NCBI GenBank assembly: GCA_002430605.1 | Contig: DJBY01000017.1 | Location: 1-12,425, forward strand | Direction of reading: 5' to 3' | DNA length: 12,425 nt | Source of the DNA: Opitutia bacterium UBA5964 | Lineage (GTDB): Bacteria; Verrucomicrobiota; Verrucomicrobiia; Opitutales; Coraliomargaritaceae | Made by a program: the position numbers and the translations under genes | Shown here: piece after piece, positions 1 to 6,832 of the stretch | How the letters are laid out: each line of letters begins with the position of its first letter | Numbering within the stretch: the first letter of the stretch is position 1 | The notes under the pieces: generated by a model | The model's database searches: none | What the model saw: only the letters and a program-made list of their open reading frames with translations | Told to the model about the DNA's origin: nothing

Positions 1-2
1 GT

Positions 3-134
3 GCGGGACGCACACGCGCTACCACACTGATGATCGCTGCAAAACGACTCTGCCGGATGGCCTTCAAGGACGATCGCCGCTACCGATTGTGCGACATCTA
101 CAGCGTAGGCCGGCGCAAAATGATCCTGGCATAA
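3..134 (+). CDS. C-terminal fragment of a protein cut by the left edge, possibly an IS110-type transposase
   Basis: This frame is open from the first bases of the window to a TAA at 132-134, giving about 43 residues with no start needed. The peptide is basic and includes the segment AAKRLCRMAFKDDRRYR. The pattern, a small/hydrophobic-rich helix with a (A)(K/R)(R/K)L motif followed by a short hydrophobic stretch, a charged turn and a Tyr, loosely resembles the extreme C-terminus of IS110/IS116/IS902 transposases. That comparison is from memory and is weak. A 43-codon open stretch can also arise by chance at this base composition. No inverted repeat or element boundary is visible. If real, the gene converges with the ribonuclease D gene, with 79 nt between the stops. 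Confidence 0.33.
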   Translation, partial: AGRTRATTLMIAAKRLCRMAFKDDRRYRLCDIYSVGRRKMILA

Positions 135-172
135 AGCCAGTCACTACACAGAAGACCACGTAATCGCAGTCC

Positions 173-213
173 CTCAGCTCTCAGCTCTCCTGCCTCAGAC
201 CTCCGAGCCTCCC
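173..213. repeat. Pyrimidine-rich tract with CTCAGCT tandem copies
   Basis: Two abutting CTCAGCT units (173-179, 180-186) are followed by degenerate relatives (CTC at 187-189, CCTCAG at 193-198, CCTCCGAG at 200-207), and the plus strand is almost all pyrimidine up to the ribonuclease D stop codon. On the minus strand this is a purine-rich 3' trailer directly after the stop. I see no stem-loop with a T-run, so there is no evidence that it is a terminator. Confidence 0.4.
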
Positions 214-1377
214 CTAGTCGACCAACTCCGGGAGCTTCGTCTCGGTGTTGATTGCGATACGACCTTCGCCGTTGAGCACGCTCAAGAGGCGTGTGCCAAT
301 AAAATCGGCGCGCCAAGTGCGCAGCAGCCGGTGACGCTCTGGGTCGGCGACTTCGGCTTCGAGGACAAATGCGGTGACGTCGGCACGGTTGCCAATCAGC
401 GGCGGATCGATGTCAGCCGCCAAGCAAATGCCTTTAATTAAGGCCAATGTTAGGTCGACGCGGGATTCGTAGCCGTCATCAGGAGAAGGTCCCTGGTGGC
501 GACCGTTGGGCAATTCAGGCAGGTCACCTGCGATGCCACGCTCAATCGCCGCCCAGATCTTCGAGCGATTGCGCTCCAGTGCGCGCTCTGTGAGTCCTCG
601 GCTAGGCTGAATCGCTTCAGCGGATTCCGGTGGATGTTTCATCAAAGAGATGATCGCATCGTCGGATAAAATAAAATTGCGCGGCAAGTTGCGTTGACGA
701 GCCTTGAGCTCGCGCCAAGAGCCAAGCGCACGGACGATGTTACGCTGCTGATTAGTCAGCGAACCACTGCCCCGCACGCGCGGCATATCGGCCTCGGGGT
801 CGAATTCTTGATAGAGATCTTCGTTCTCGTAATGCTTCATCTCGTCGATGATCCACTGCTTGCGACCGAGGGCTTCGGCCTTGTCCATAATTTTATCCAT
901 CAACCGAGTCGAGTAGCGCACGTCGTCTTCGGCATATTCCATCTGCTTGTCAGTGAGCGGACGTGCGACCCAGTTCGAGCGCGTCTCGGATTTGTCTAAG
1001 CGCACTTTCATTAGGGTCTTGAGCAGTTCACTGAGAGAGATCGTCGATGAGAGACCAACAAAGCCTGATGAGCGCTGCGTATCGAAAATATTCTTCGGGT
1101 AGGCACCACAGGCGCGTTTGAGAATGGTGAGGTCCTGCTGCGCATCGTGCAGTATCTTGACCGTATTGGGGTCTGCCATGAGCGTGGCAAAGGGCGACCA
1201 GTCTTCGATCGCGGGGGCATCGATCAGCTCACAGTGGCCATCGGGATAGCCGATTTGCACGAGGCCGAGGGTCGGGTAATAGGTGCGTTCCCACACAAAT
1301 TCGGTATCGATGCCGACTGCACCAGCCGCTTGGGCGGCCTGTACTGCATCTGCGAGGGCTTCTGTCGTCGTAATCAT
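214..1377 (-). CDS. rnd: Ribonuclease D (DEDDy 3'-5' exoribonuclease with HRDC domain)
   Basis: RNase D trims 3' ends of tRNA precursors and other small RNAs in the cytoplasm, releasing mononucleotides with two metal ions. All DEDDy motifs are visible in the 387-residue product: Exo I in GIDTEF (D24, E26), Exo II in HDAQQDLTIL (D82 aligns with the E. coli catalytic Asp), and Exo III in YAEDDVRY (Y148, D152, four residues apart as in E. coli). An HRDC-like helical region runs from about residue 205 to 285, starting near LTNQQRNIVRALGSWRE, and a second helical C-terminal segment follows. The length is close to the roughly 375 residues of E. coli RNase D. The ATG at 1375-1377 is chosen because the exonuclease fold begins about 20 residues later and the upstream frame has no other ATG before a stop. 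No Shine-Dalgarno motif precedes it. The gene is divergent from the ABC operon and has no operon partner in view. Confidence 0.96.
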   Translation of the reverse strand: MITTTEALADAVQAAQAAGAVGIDTEFVWERTYYPTLGLVQIGYPDGHCELIDAPAIEDWSPFATLMADPNTVKILHDAQQDLTILKRACGAYPKNIFDTQRSSGFVGLSSTISLSELLKTLMKVRLDKSETRSNWVARPLTDKQMEYAEDDVRYSTRLMDKIMDKAEALGRKQWIIDEMKHYENEDLYQEFDPEADMPRVRGSGSLTNQQRNIVRALGSWRELKARQRNLPRNFILSDDAIISLMKHPPESAEAIQPSRGLTERALERNRSKIWAAIERGIAGDLPELPNGRHQGPSPDDGYESRVDLTLALIKGICLAADIDPPLIGNRADVTAFVLEAEVADPERHRLLRTWRADFIGTRLLSVLNGEGRIAINTETKLPELVD

Positions 1378-1560
1378 GTGGTAACCAAAGTCACTAAAAC
1401 CAACACCATTGGAAAGCAGAAACTCAACCGTAATGGTGTTATTCCACCTTAAGGGCGTAAAAAATACTCCTCACTAGCCTTGATGCCGCCGCAACTTTCG
1501 TTCAAAGCTAATTAATTACACCAGCAACTTTCCCAATTCCGCAGCGACATACCAATATAA
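1378..1560. promoter_or_regulatory. Divergent intergenic region between rnd and the ABC operon
   Basis: This 183-nt spacer must carry the promoters for ribonuclease D (leftward) and for the five-gene ABC operon (rightward), since it is the only upstream gap either has. I found no convincing paired -35/-10 elements on either strand. AT-rich stretches that could hold a -10 are the TAATTAATTA palindrome at 1509-1518 and the AATATAA just before the ATPase ATG. It also holds a 9-bp inverted repeat, listed separately. Confidence 0.5.
1402..1440. repeat. Inverted repeat, 9-bp perfect arms (AACACCATT / AATGGTGTT)
   Basis: Arms at 1402-1410 and 1432-1440 are exact reverse complements separated by 21 nt, with arm starts 30 bp apart, close to three helical turns. 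It lies 25 nt upstream of the ribonuclease D start. It could be an operator for a dimeric regulator or a hairpin in the rnd 5' leader. There is no T-run, so a terminator is unlikely. Confidence 0.5.
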
Positions 1561-2571
1561 ATGGAGACCATTCCCAGCATACGCGTTGAAAATCTTACCC
1601 GCCAGTTCGGGGGAATCACTGCGATTCAGAACGTAAGCTTCACCGTCAACCGCGGCGAAATCGTTGGCTTCCTCGGCCCCAATGGCGCAGGAAAGAGCAC
1701 GACGATGCGGATCTTGTCCGGAATCATGCCGGCAACATCTGGCTCGGCATGGGTCAGCGGCGTCGCCGTCGCGCATGATCCACACCTAGTGAAACAGCGG
1801 ATCGGCTACATGCCGGAAAACAATCCACTGCCGGACGACATGCGGGTGATCGAGTATCTGCGCTTCCGCGCCCGACTCAAAGGCGTCTCTGGCCGCAACT
1901 TGCGGGACACCGTGCAAGAGGTCATGGAGACCTGCGACCTTGCCCGTACGGCTCGTCGCAAGATCATCGGCACACTCTCGAAAGGCTTCCGTCAGCGCGT
2001 GGGCATCGCCGATGCGCTACTGGGCAACCCCGAAGTGATTATCATGGATGAGCCGACGATCGGCCTTGATCCGCATCAGATTCAAGGCATCCGTAAACTG
2101 ATTGATAACCTCCGCGGGCGCTTAACCGTGGTACTATCGAGCCACATCCTACCGGAAATCGAACGCTCTTGTGATCGCGTGATAATCATCAACCGCGGTC
2201 GCATCGTCGCCAGTGGCACCAGCGACAGCCTGCGGCAGGAATTCCTACCGGGCAATCGCTTCGAGCTGCAAGTCGAAGGCAGTGAGCGCAGCGTAACTGA
2301 AGCGTTAAAAGCCAAGGGCTTTGAAATCGAGATTTTGCAAAGCGAAACTCGCGAGGACAATATTCTGAACCTCACTTTACGTGCTGAAGGCAATGGCGAG
2401 CTCGGCCCGCAACTCATCGCCGCACTCAACGATGCCGCGAACTGCACCCTACGCAGCCTAGCCCCACGCGTGCCAAACCTGGAAGAAATCTTCCTCGCCG
2501 CCACTAAGCGTTCTTGGGAAGAAACCATCGATAGCTCCAAAGCCAAGCCGGCAGCTCTCGCCAATTCCTAG
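1561..2571 (+). CDS. ABC transporter ATP-binding protein (GldA-like, ABC-2 exporter type)
   Basis: This is the cytoplasmic nucleotide-binding subunit that powers the permease encoded next. In the 336-residue product the Walker A motif GPNGAGKST is at 39-47, the Q-loop position is a Glu within GYMPEN (about 83-87), the signature is LSKGF (139-143), Walker B with its catalytic Glu is VIIMDEPT (159-166, E164), the D-loop is GLD, and the H-loop His is in SSH (H195). The roughly 115 residues after the nucleotide-binding domain match the C-terminal extension common in GldA/CcmA-type ATPases, including a PNLEEIFLAAT element. The ATG at 1561 puts the first domain strand (IRVENLTRQFGG) at residue 7, as expected, although no ribosome binding site is seen. 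It is the first gene of the operon, with an 18-nt gap to the permease. Glu in the Q-loop and LSKG instead of LSGG are usual for this subfamily. The substrate cannot be read from the ATPase. Confidence 0.93.
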   Translation: METIPSIRVENLTRQFGGITAIQNVSFTVNRGEIVGFLGPNGAGKSTTMRILSGIMPATSGSAWVSGVAVAHDPHLVKQRIGYMPENNPLPDDMRVIEYLRFRARLKGVSGRNLRDTVQEVMETCDLARTARRKIIGTLSKGFRQRVGIADALLGNPEVIIMDEPTIGLDPHQIQGIRKLIDNLRGRLTVVLSSHILPEIERSCDRVIIINRGRIVASGTSDSLRQEFLPGNRFELQVEGSERSVTEALKAKGFEIEILQSETREDNILNLTLRAEGNGELGPQLIAALNDAANCTLRSLAPRVPNLEEIFLAATKRSWEETIDSSKAKPAALANS

Positions 2572-2589
2572 GCATTTATCAATTTCACC

Positions 2590-3354
2590 ATGCGTAACTT
2601 TTTTATCCTGCTCAAACACGAGCTTCGAATGCTGCTGATCAGCCCGCCGACCTACATTGCCGCGGTGCTTTTTCTTGGCTTAATGGGATTCCTCTACTGG
2701 GCCATCTTACGCGGGATGATTAACACGCCCGAAGAGAGCCTACCAATCGTGCAGTTCCTGAGTATTTTCTGGATTCCAGTATTCTTTGTGGTGCCGCTAC
2801 TGACCATGCGCAGTATCGCAGGCGAGCGCAGCACTGGCACACTGGATACGCTGATGACGACCCCCACCTCGCGCGTGGCGGTGATCCTCAGTAAATTCGC
2901 CGGCGCATACATCTTTTACATGCTCTTATGGCTCGCGACGCTCAGCTTCCCATTGATTGCGGCGAAGTTTTTCCCCAGCGCAGCACTTAGTGGCAGCCTG
3001 CTGGAACCCGCCCCCATCATCGGCGGCTTCACATTCCTCGCACTCAGCGGCATACTATTTATCTCCATCGGTATCTTCGCCAGTAGCATCACTCGCAGTC
3101 AATTGGTAGCCGGCATGCTCAGCTTCACGACTCTGTTCGTTGTAATTATCGGCGGACAACAACTCGGCAACATCGCCGAAGGCGGCGCCGATCTCTCTTT
3201 CTGGATGTCCGAACTGGTCAACTACCTGCAAATTTTCCAACACCTCGACGATTTCTCACGTGGTGTGATTGATACGCGTCCCTTCTTTTACTATACCAGC
3301 ACAGGCGCGCTCCTGCTGGGATTGTCCACCCTTGTGATCGAAGCGAAAGCCTGA
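2590..3354 (+). CDS. ABC-2 type permease (GldF-like membrane subunit)
   Basis: This is the inner-membrane subunit expected to form the translocation path with the preceding ATPase. The 254-residue product has about six hydrophobic segments, near residues 21-41, 55-75, 103-125, 143-165, 172-190 and 233-251, as in ABC-2 permeases. The diagnostic element is PLLTMRSIAGERSTGTLDTL (69-88), the conserved loop after the second helix in GldF-type permeases. The SPPTY motif near residue 18 before helix 1 is also typical. No Shine-Dalgarno motif lies before the ATG. The stop TGA (3352-3354) overlaps the ATG of the next gene by one base, so translational coupling with the GldG-type subunit is expected. 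In Bacteroidota the homologues belong to a gliding-associated transporter. In non-gliding bacteria this family has no firm substrate. Confidence 0.92.
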   Translation: MRNFFILLKHELRMLLISPPTYIAAVLFLGLMGFLYWAILRGMINTPEESLPIVQFLSIFWIPVFFVVPLLTMRSIAGERSTGTLDTLMTTPTSRVAVILSKFAGAYIFYMLLWLATLSFPLIAAKFFPSAALSGSLLEPAPIIGGFTFLALSGILFISIGIFASSITRSQLVAGMLSFTTLFVVIIGGQQLGNIAEGGADLSFWMSELVNYLQIFQHLDDFSRGVIDTRPFFYYTSTGALLLGLSTLVIEAKA

Positions 3355-4835
3355 TGAAACCAAGCCGCTTTAACGAATTCCGCTTTGCTCGCCGCTTCCG
3401 CACCGCCAACCGTGCGGTGCAGATACTACTGAGCCTGAGCCTCATACTCGCCCTGAATTACATCTCAGCGAATTACTTTAAACGTATCGATCTGACGAAA
3501 TCAGGCGCTTACACGCTCGCCCCCGAGTCGAAGGCCTACATCCGTGAGCTCAAAGAGCCGGTTGAGATCATCGTCACCATCCCGAAAGAGACCGACGATG
3601 ATGCCCTCGACATCATCCGCGATGATCTGAACAAACTTCTGCGCGAATACGAATTCGCCGGAATGCGCGACGGCAAGGCCTACATCACCGTCGAGTTCGT
3701 CGACATCTACCGCCAGCGCAAACGTGCCCAAGAGCTAGCGACCAACTACAATCTGACTAAAGAGAACGCTATCATCATCACGTCCGGCGATAAAGTGCGA
3801 GAGATCAGTCAGGTCGGCCTCTACGAATATGACAATGGCAAGACCCGCGGCTTTCGTGGCGAGCAAATCTTCACCTCCGCCATCCTCGATGTCTCAACAA
3901 AGAAGGCAGAAAAGATCTATTTCCTAGTCGGCCACGGCGAGATGCGCCTCGACGACGTGGATGCTCTGCGCGGTCTCTCCCAGCTGGAAAGCTTCTTGCG
4001 CGAGCGCAATTTCGAGTTGGCAACACTCGACTTAGCGATCGACGAAACCGTGCCCGAAGATGCCTCACTGCTCGTCTTGCCCTCGCCGCAAGCCAGCCTA
4101 CAGCCCGAAGAAGTCGAGAAACTGCGCCGCTATATGAGCGATCGCAACGGACGCATGATCACGCTGATCGACCCAGGCCGTCACCACGGTATGGATGAAC
4201 TTTTTTTTGATTGGGGGGTGCTGACCGAAGACACCGCCGTCATCGACACTGGTACAGACTTTCGCGCCCAAGGCGGTGACTTGATCATACGCCGCTTCGC
4301 CGAGCACCCAATCACGCAGCTACTCATTGACTACCAAATTACGGCACTCTTTGGGCAACCCCGTTCCGTGCGCGTCGATCCAACATCTGCCAATGACAGC
4401 CGCCTTCAAGTATATCAACTAGTCGGCACCTCCGATCAGAGCTGGGCCGAGCGAGACTACCGCACACAGAACCCAGCGGTATTTGATGCGAAACGGGATC
4501 AGAAAGGCCCGGTCAGTATCGCTACCGTATCCTCTCGTAATTCCGGCACCGAACTCGGCATTACAATTCCGGGCGGCCGCATGGTCGTGTTCGGCAACTC
4601 CGACTTCATCGCTAACAACCGCCTGCGCGCCTTCGGCAACCACACCTTATTGATCAATTCGATCAACTGGTCGCTCGACCGCACCAGTCTACTTAACATT
4701 CCAACACGCAAACTAGAAAGCTACCAAATCGTAATGAGCGAAAGCGACTTACAGCGCATGCTCACCTACTTTGCTGCCATTCCCGGCATCACCGCTATTT
4801 TCGGACTCCTCGTATTTCTCATTCGACGCCACTAA
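3354..4835 (+). CDS. GldG-family ABC transporter auxiliary protein (periplasmic domain)
   Basis: This is an inner-membrane protein with a large periplasmic domain, predicted to act with the GldF-like permease. The 493-residue product has a hydrophobic segment near residues 21-38, the conserved DLTKSGAYTLAPES stretch (46-59) that follows the first helix in GldG proteins, a GHGE motif (193-196, after KIYFLV), a second conserved block GRMITLIDPGRHHG (266-279), and a C-terminal helix near 470-490 ending in RRH. This matches the ABC_transp_aux architecture with two membrane anchors and about 425 residues between them. The ATG shares its A with the previous stop. A run of eight T and one of six G lie close together inside the gene (4201-4218). 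The gap to the next gene is 5 nt. The family assignment is strong. The molecular role is unknown, and a sugar, peptide or lipid partner is only speculation. Confidence 0.92.
   Translation: MKPSRFNEFRFARRFRTANRAVQILLSLSLILALNYISANYFKRIDLTKSGAYTLAPESKAYIRELKEPVEIIVTIPKETDDDALDIIRDDLNKLLREYEFAGMRDGKAYITVEFVDIYRQRKRAQELATNYNLTKENAIIITSGDKVREISQVGLYEYDNGKTRGFRGEQIFTSAILDVSTKKAEKIYFLVGHGEMRLDDVDALRGLSQLESFLRERNFELATLDLAIDETVPEDASLLVLPSPQASLQPEEVEKLRRYMSDRNGRMITLIDPGRHHGMDELFFDWGVLTEDTAVIDTGTDFRAQGGDLIIRRFAEHPITQLLIDYQITALFGQPRSVRVDPTSANDSRLQVYQLVGTSDQSWAERDYRTQNPAVFDAKRDQKGPVSIATVSSRNSGTELGITIPGGRMVVFGNSDFIANNRLRAFGNHTLLINSINWSLDRTSLLNIPTRKLESYQIVMSESDLQRMLTYFAAIPGITAIFGLLVFLIRRH
4201..4218 (+). 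repeat. Homopolymer pair T8 and G6 inside the GldG-type gene
   Basis: Eight T (4201-4208) and six G (4213-4218) lie four bases apart in the codons for LFFDWGV, about residues 283-289. A one-base loss or gain, or ribosomal slippage, would meet a TGA almost at once (4208-4210 in the -1 frame, 4222-4224 in the +1 frame). The frame as given is intact. Confidence 0.6.
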
Positions 4836-4840
4836 ACCCG

Positions 4841-6811
4841 ATGCGATTCAAATTCACACTATTCCTACTCGCACTCAACGTCATCACTTTTGGGCTGATC
4901 TTATCACTCAATAAAAAGACCGAGCAAGCCAACTCACAAAGCGGAGGCCTTTCTGCAATGATCGGCCGCGAAGTCATCGAAGCCGACCGCATCGAACTCA
5001 ACGGTAAAGGCCTCGATACACCACGTATCCTCGAGTACGATGGCTCATCTTGGAAAATAACCGCGCCCATGCAATGGTCCGCAAACTACTTTGCGATCAA
5101 CCGCATGCTCAACCAGCTACAGTTCCTCGAAGAAGAAGCATCCTTCTCCATCGCCGAAATCAAACAAACCGGCCAGACCCTCGCTGACTACGGTCTCGAC
5201 GAGCCCCAGCTACACCTGACGATCTCTCATAAAGACGAATCCATTGAGCTGAGCGTCGGCACAGCAACGGAAATCGGCAACAATTTCTACCTACTCGGAC
5301 CCAGCAAGAAAGACATCTTTGTCGTCAACAGCCAAGTGATTGAAAGCCTACTCGTTGATCTCGGCGATCTGCGCAACCGCGAGATCTTTAACATTCCCGT
5401 CTTTGAAATCGACGCACTCAGCCTGCAGATTCGCGCACCAGAAGCAGTTGGGAACACCGACTTCAGAGTTCGTGTCGCACGGACCAACAACGGCTGGATC
5501 TTTGAGGCCCCACTCACCGCCGAGGCCGACGCCACTCAAGTCGCCAACACTATCAATACCCTCACCGCTGCCAAAGTCATTGAATTTAAGGAGCAGGAAG
5601 CGAGCGACCCAATCCTGCAGGGTTTGGAAAACCCAACGATGCGCGTCACATTGCACGGCAACAAACGGCAACAAACCCTACTAATCGGCAACAAGGTGCC
5701 CACCACGAAGGACGAGAAAACCTCCACCTATTTCGCGCGAATCGAAGACAACCCGACAGTCTTCACCGTGGCAGCTGCCCCATTCGACAAGCTCCGCGAA
5801 GCTGAAGAAGGACTGCGCGAGCGCAGCTTCATGAGTTTCGCCCCGGCCGCGCTCACTTCGATTGACCTCTCGGAAGGCGACCTTCAGATCCGTCTCCAGA
5901 AACTTGAAACCGGCAGTTGGCAGGTAATCGAAAGTAATGCCGAGACCGGCATTCAGCCACGTCACGCCGACCCCGAGATAATCGCTAAACTAATCGACGA
6001 TCTAAAAAACCTGCGCGCCAGTAGTTTCGCAGTCGACTCGCCCACTCCGACCGACCTTGACCGCCTCGGCTTCAACACCCCACGGCGCAGCATCAAACTA
6101 TCGCTCGGCGACGAGCAGTCCACCCTACAACTCGCTCACCCAGAGAGCGAAAACGAAAAACTCTACGCCCGCAGCGATAAAGCCGAATATATCTACACCG
6201 TCGATCGTCGATCTACACTGCAAACGATTCCGCTCAACGCAGCCTACTACCGGAAGCGCACACTAGAAACGTTACCTGAAGCCGCTAAAATCAAAAGCAT
6301 TCAGCTCGAGAATCTATCGACTGGCGAAATTATCTTCTCACATACACTTAAGGACGAAGACCTCATTTGGTTAAAAGCGCTCAGCGATACTCCTGAGGTA
6401 CAACAACAAGCCATCCTCACGCTGCTGGACGCCATTCGCCAATTCAAAGTGAAAACGTATTTGATCGATGGATACCAAGATGCCTATTCGCTCGACAGCG
6501 AAACGACACGACCTTGGCTCTATCGACTCAGCGCAGAGATCCTACTCCCTGGCGACGAAACAGACCGCAGCGACACACGCAGCTACGTATTCGCCAAGCG
6601 CTTCTCAGGAACCGTACAAGTCGGCGCATCTAGTTTGCACAATGTAATCTTCGAGATCCCGCAAATCACTCTCGATGCACTCTATACCCTCACCGATGAT
6701 ATGCAGCCTCCTCCCGAAGCTTCAAATCAACCGATCCCTGAAGAGCAGTCGATTACTCCAGTGCCCGAGCCAGCGCCAACCGGCGCAGTCGTCCCCACGG
6801 CCGCGCCATAA
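4841..6811 (+). CDS. DUF4340 domain protein with three repeated modules
   Basis: Predicted inner-membrane-anchored periplasmic protein of 656 residues and unknown biochemical function. Residues 4-23 form one hydrophobic anchor with a basic start (MRFKF) and no clear lipobox. DUF4340 modules follow. Three copies can be aligned by eye: a Trp in a W(x)I/V context (W71, W219, W360), then a G(L/F)..P turn (YGLDEP 117-122, QGLENP 260-265, RLGFNTP 408-414), a short strand-rich stretch with Y..R/Y..V elements, and a Leu/Tyr-Arg exit (LRNR 177-180, LRER 325-328, YRKR 470-473). A fourth, degenerate region follows from about 480. The tail from about 619 is Pro/Glu-rich and probably disordered. DUF4340 genes commonly sit beside GldG-type genes, which supports a role in the same complex. 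The gene starts 5 nt after the GldG-type stop, without a Shine-Dalgarno motif. Confidence 0.88.
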   Translation: MRFKFTLFLLALNVITFGLILSLNKKTEQANSQSGGLSAMIGREVIEADRIELNGKGLDTPRILEYDGSSWKITAPMQWSANYFAINRMLNQLQFLEEEASFSIAEIKQTGQTLADYGLDEPQLHLTISHKDESIELSVGTATEIGNNFYLLGPSKKDIFVVNSQVIESLLVDLGDLRNREIFNIPVFEIDALSLQIRAPEAVGNTDFRVRVARTNNGWIFEAPLTAEADATQVANTINTLTAAKVIEFKEQEASDPILQGLENPTMRVTLHGNKRQQTLLIGNKVPTTKDEKTSTYFARIEDNPTVFTVAAAPFDKLREAEEGLRERSFMSFAPAALTSIDLSEGDLQIRLQKLETGSWQVIESNAETGIQPRHADPEIIAKLIDDLKNLRASSFAVDSPTPTDLDRLGFNTPRRSIKLSLGDEQSTLQLAHPESENEKLYARSDKAEYIYTVDRRSTLQTIPLNAAYYRKRTLETLPEAAKIKSIQLENLSTGEIIFSHTLKDEDLIWLKALSDTPEVQQQAILTLLDAIRQFKVKTYLIDGYQDAYSLDSETTRPWLYRLSAEILLPGDETDRSDTRSYVFAKRFSGTVQVGASSLHNVIFEIPQITLDALYTLTDDMQPPPEASNQPIPEEQSITPVPEPAPTGAVVPTAAP

Positions 6812-6832
6812 TTGATATCCGAACAGGTCGTT

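Noticed and set aside
98..316. Small minus-strand open frame overlapping the 3' end of rnd
   Set aside because: It overlaps the end of a well-supported gene in another frame. Its Arg/Glu/Gly/Leu bias comes from the CTCAGCT-type pyrimidine tract.
1509..1518. TAATTAATTA palindrome as an operator
   Set aside because: It is a simple AT repeat in an AT-rich spacer with no second copy, so it is not distinguishable from chance.
2082..2564. 160-residue open frame on the minus strand opposite the ABC ATPase gene
   Set aside because: It is fully antisense to a gene with every ABC motif intact. The product is Arg/Ser/Leu-rich with no domain pattern, as expected of a shadow frame.
1561..2571. Unusual Q-loop Glu and LSKG signature in the ATPase as a sign of a broken enzyme
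   Set aside because: Both variants are usual in the GldA/CcmA-type ABC-2 subfamily, and Walker A, Walker B Glu and the H-loop His are intact.
1561..4835. Gliding motility locus
   Set aside because: Only GldA/F/G-type genes are present. No gldB, gldH, gldJ to gldN or spr-type genes are seen, and these three families are common in non-gliding bacteria.
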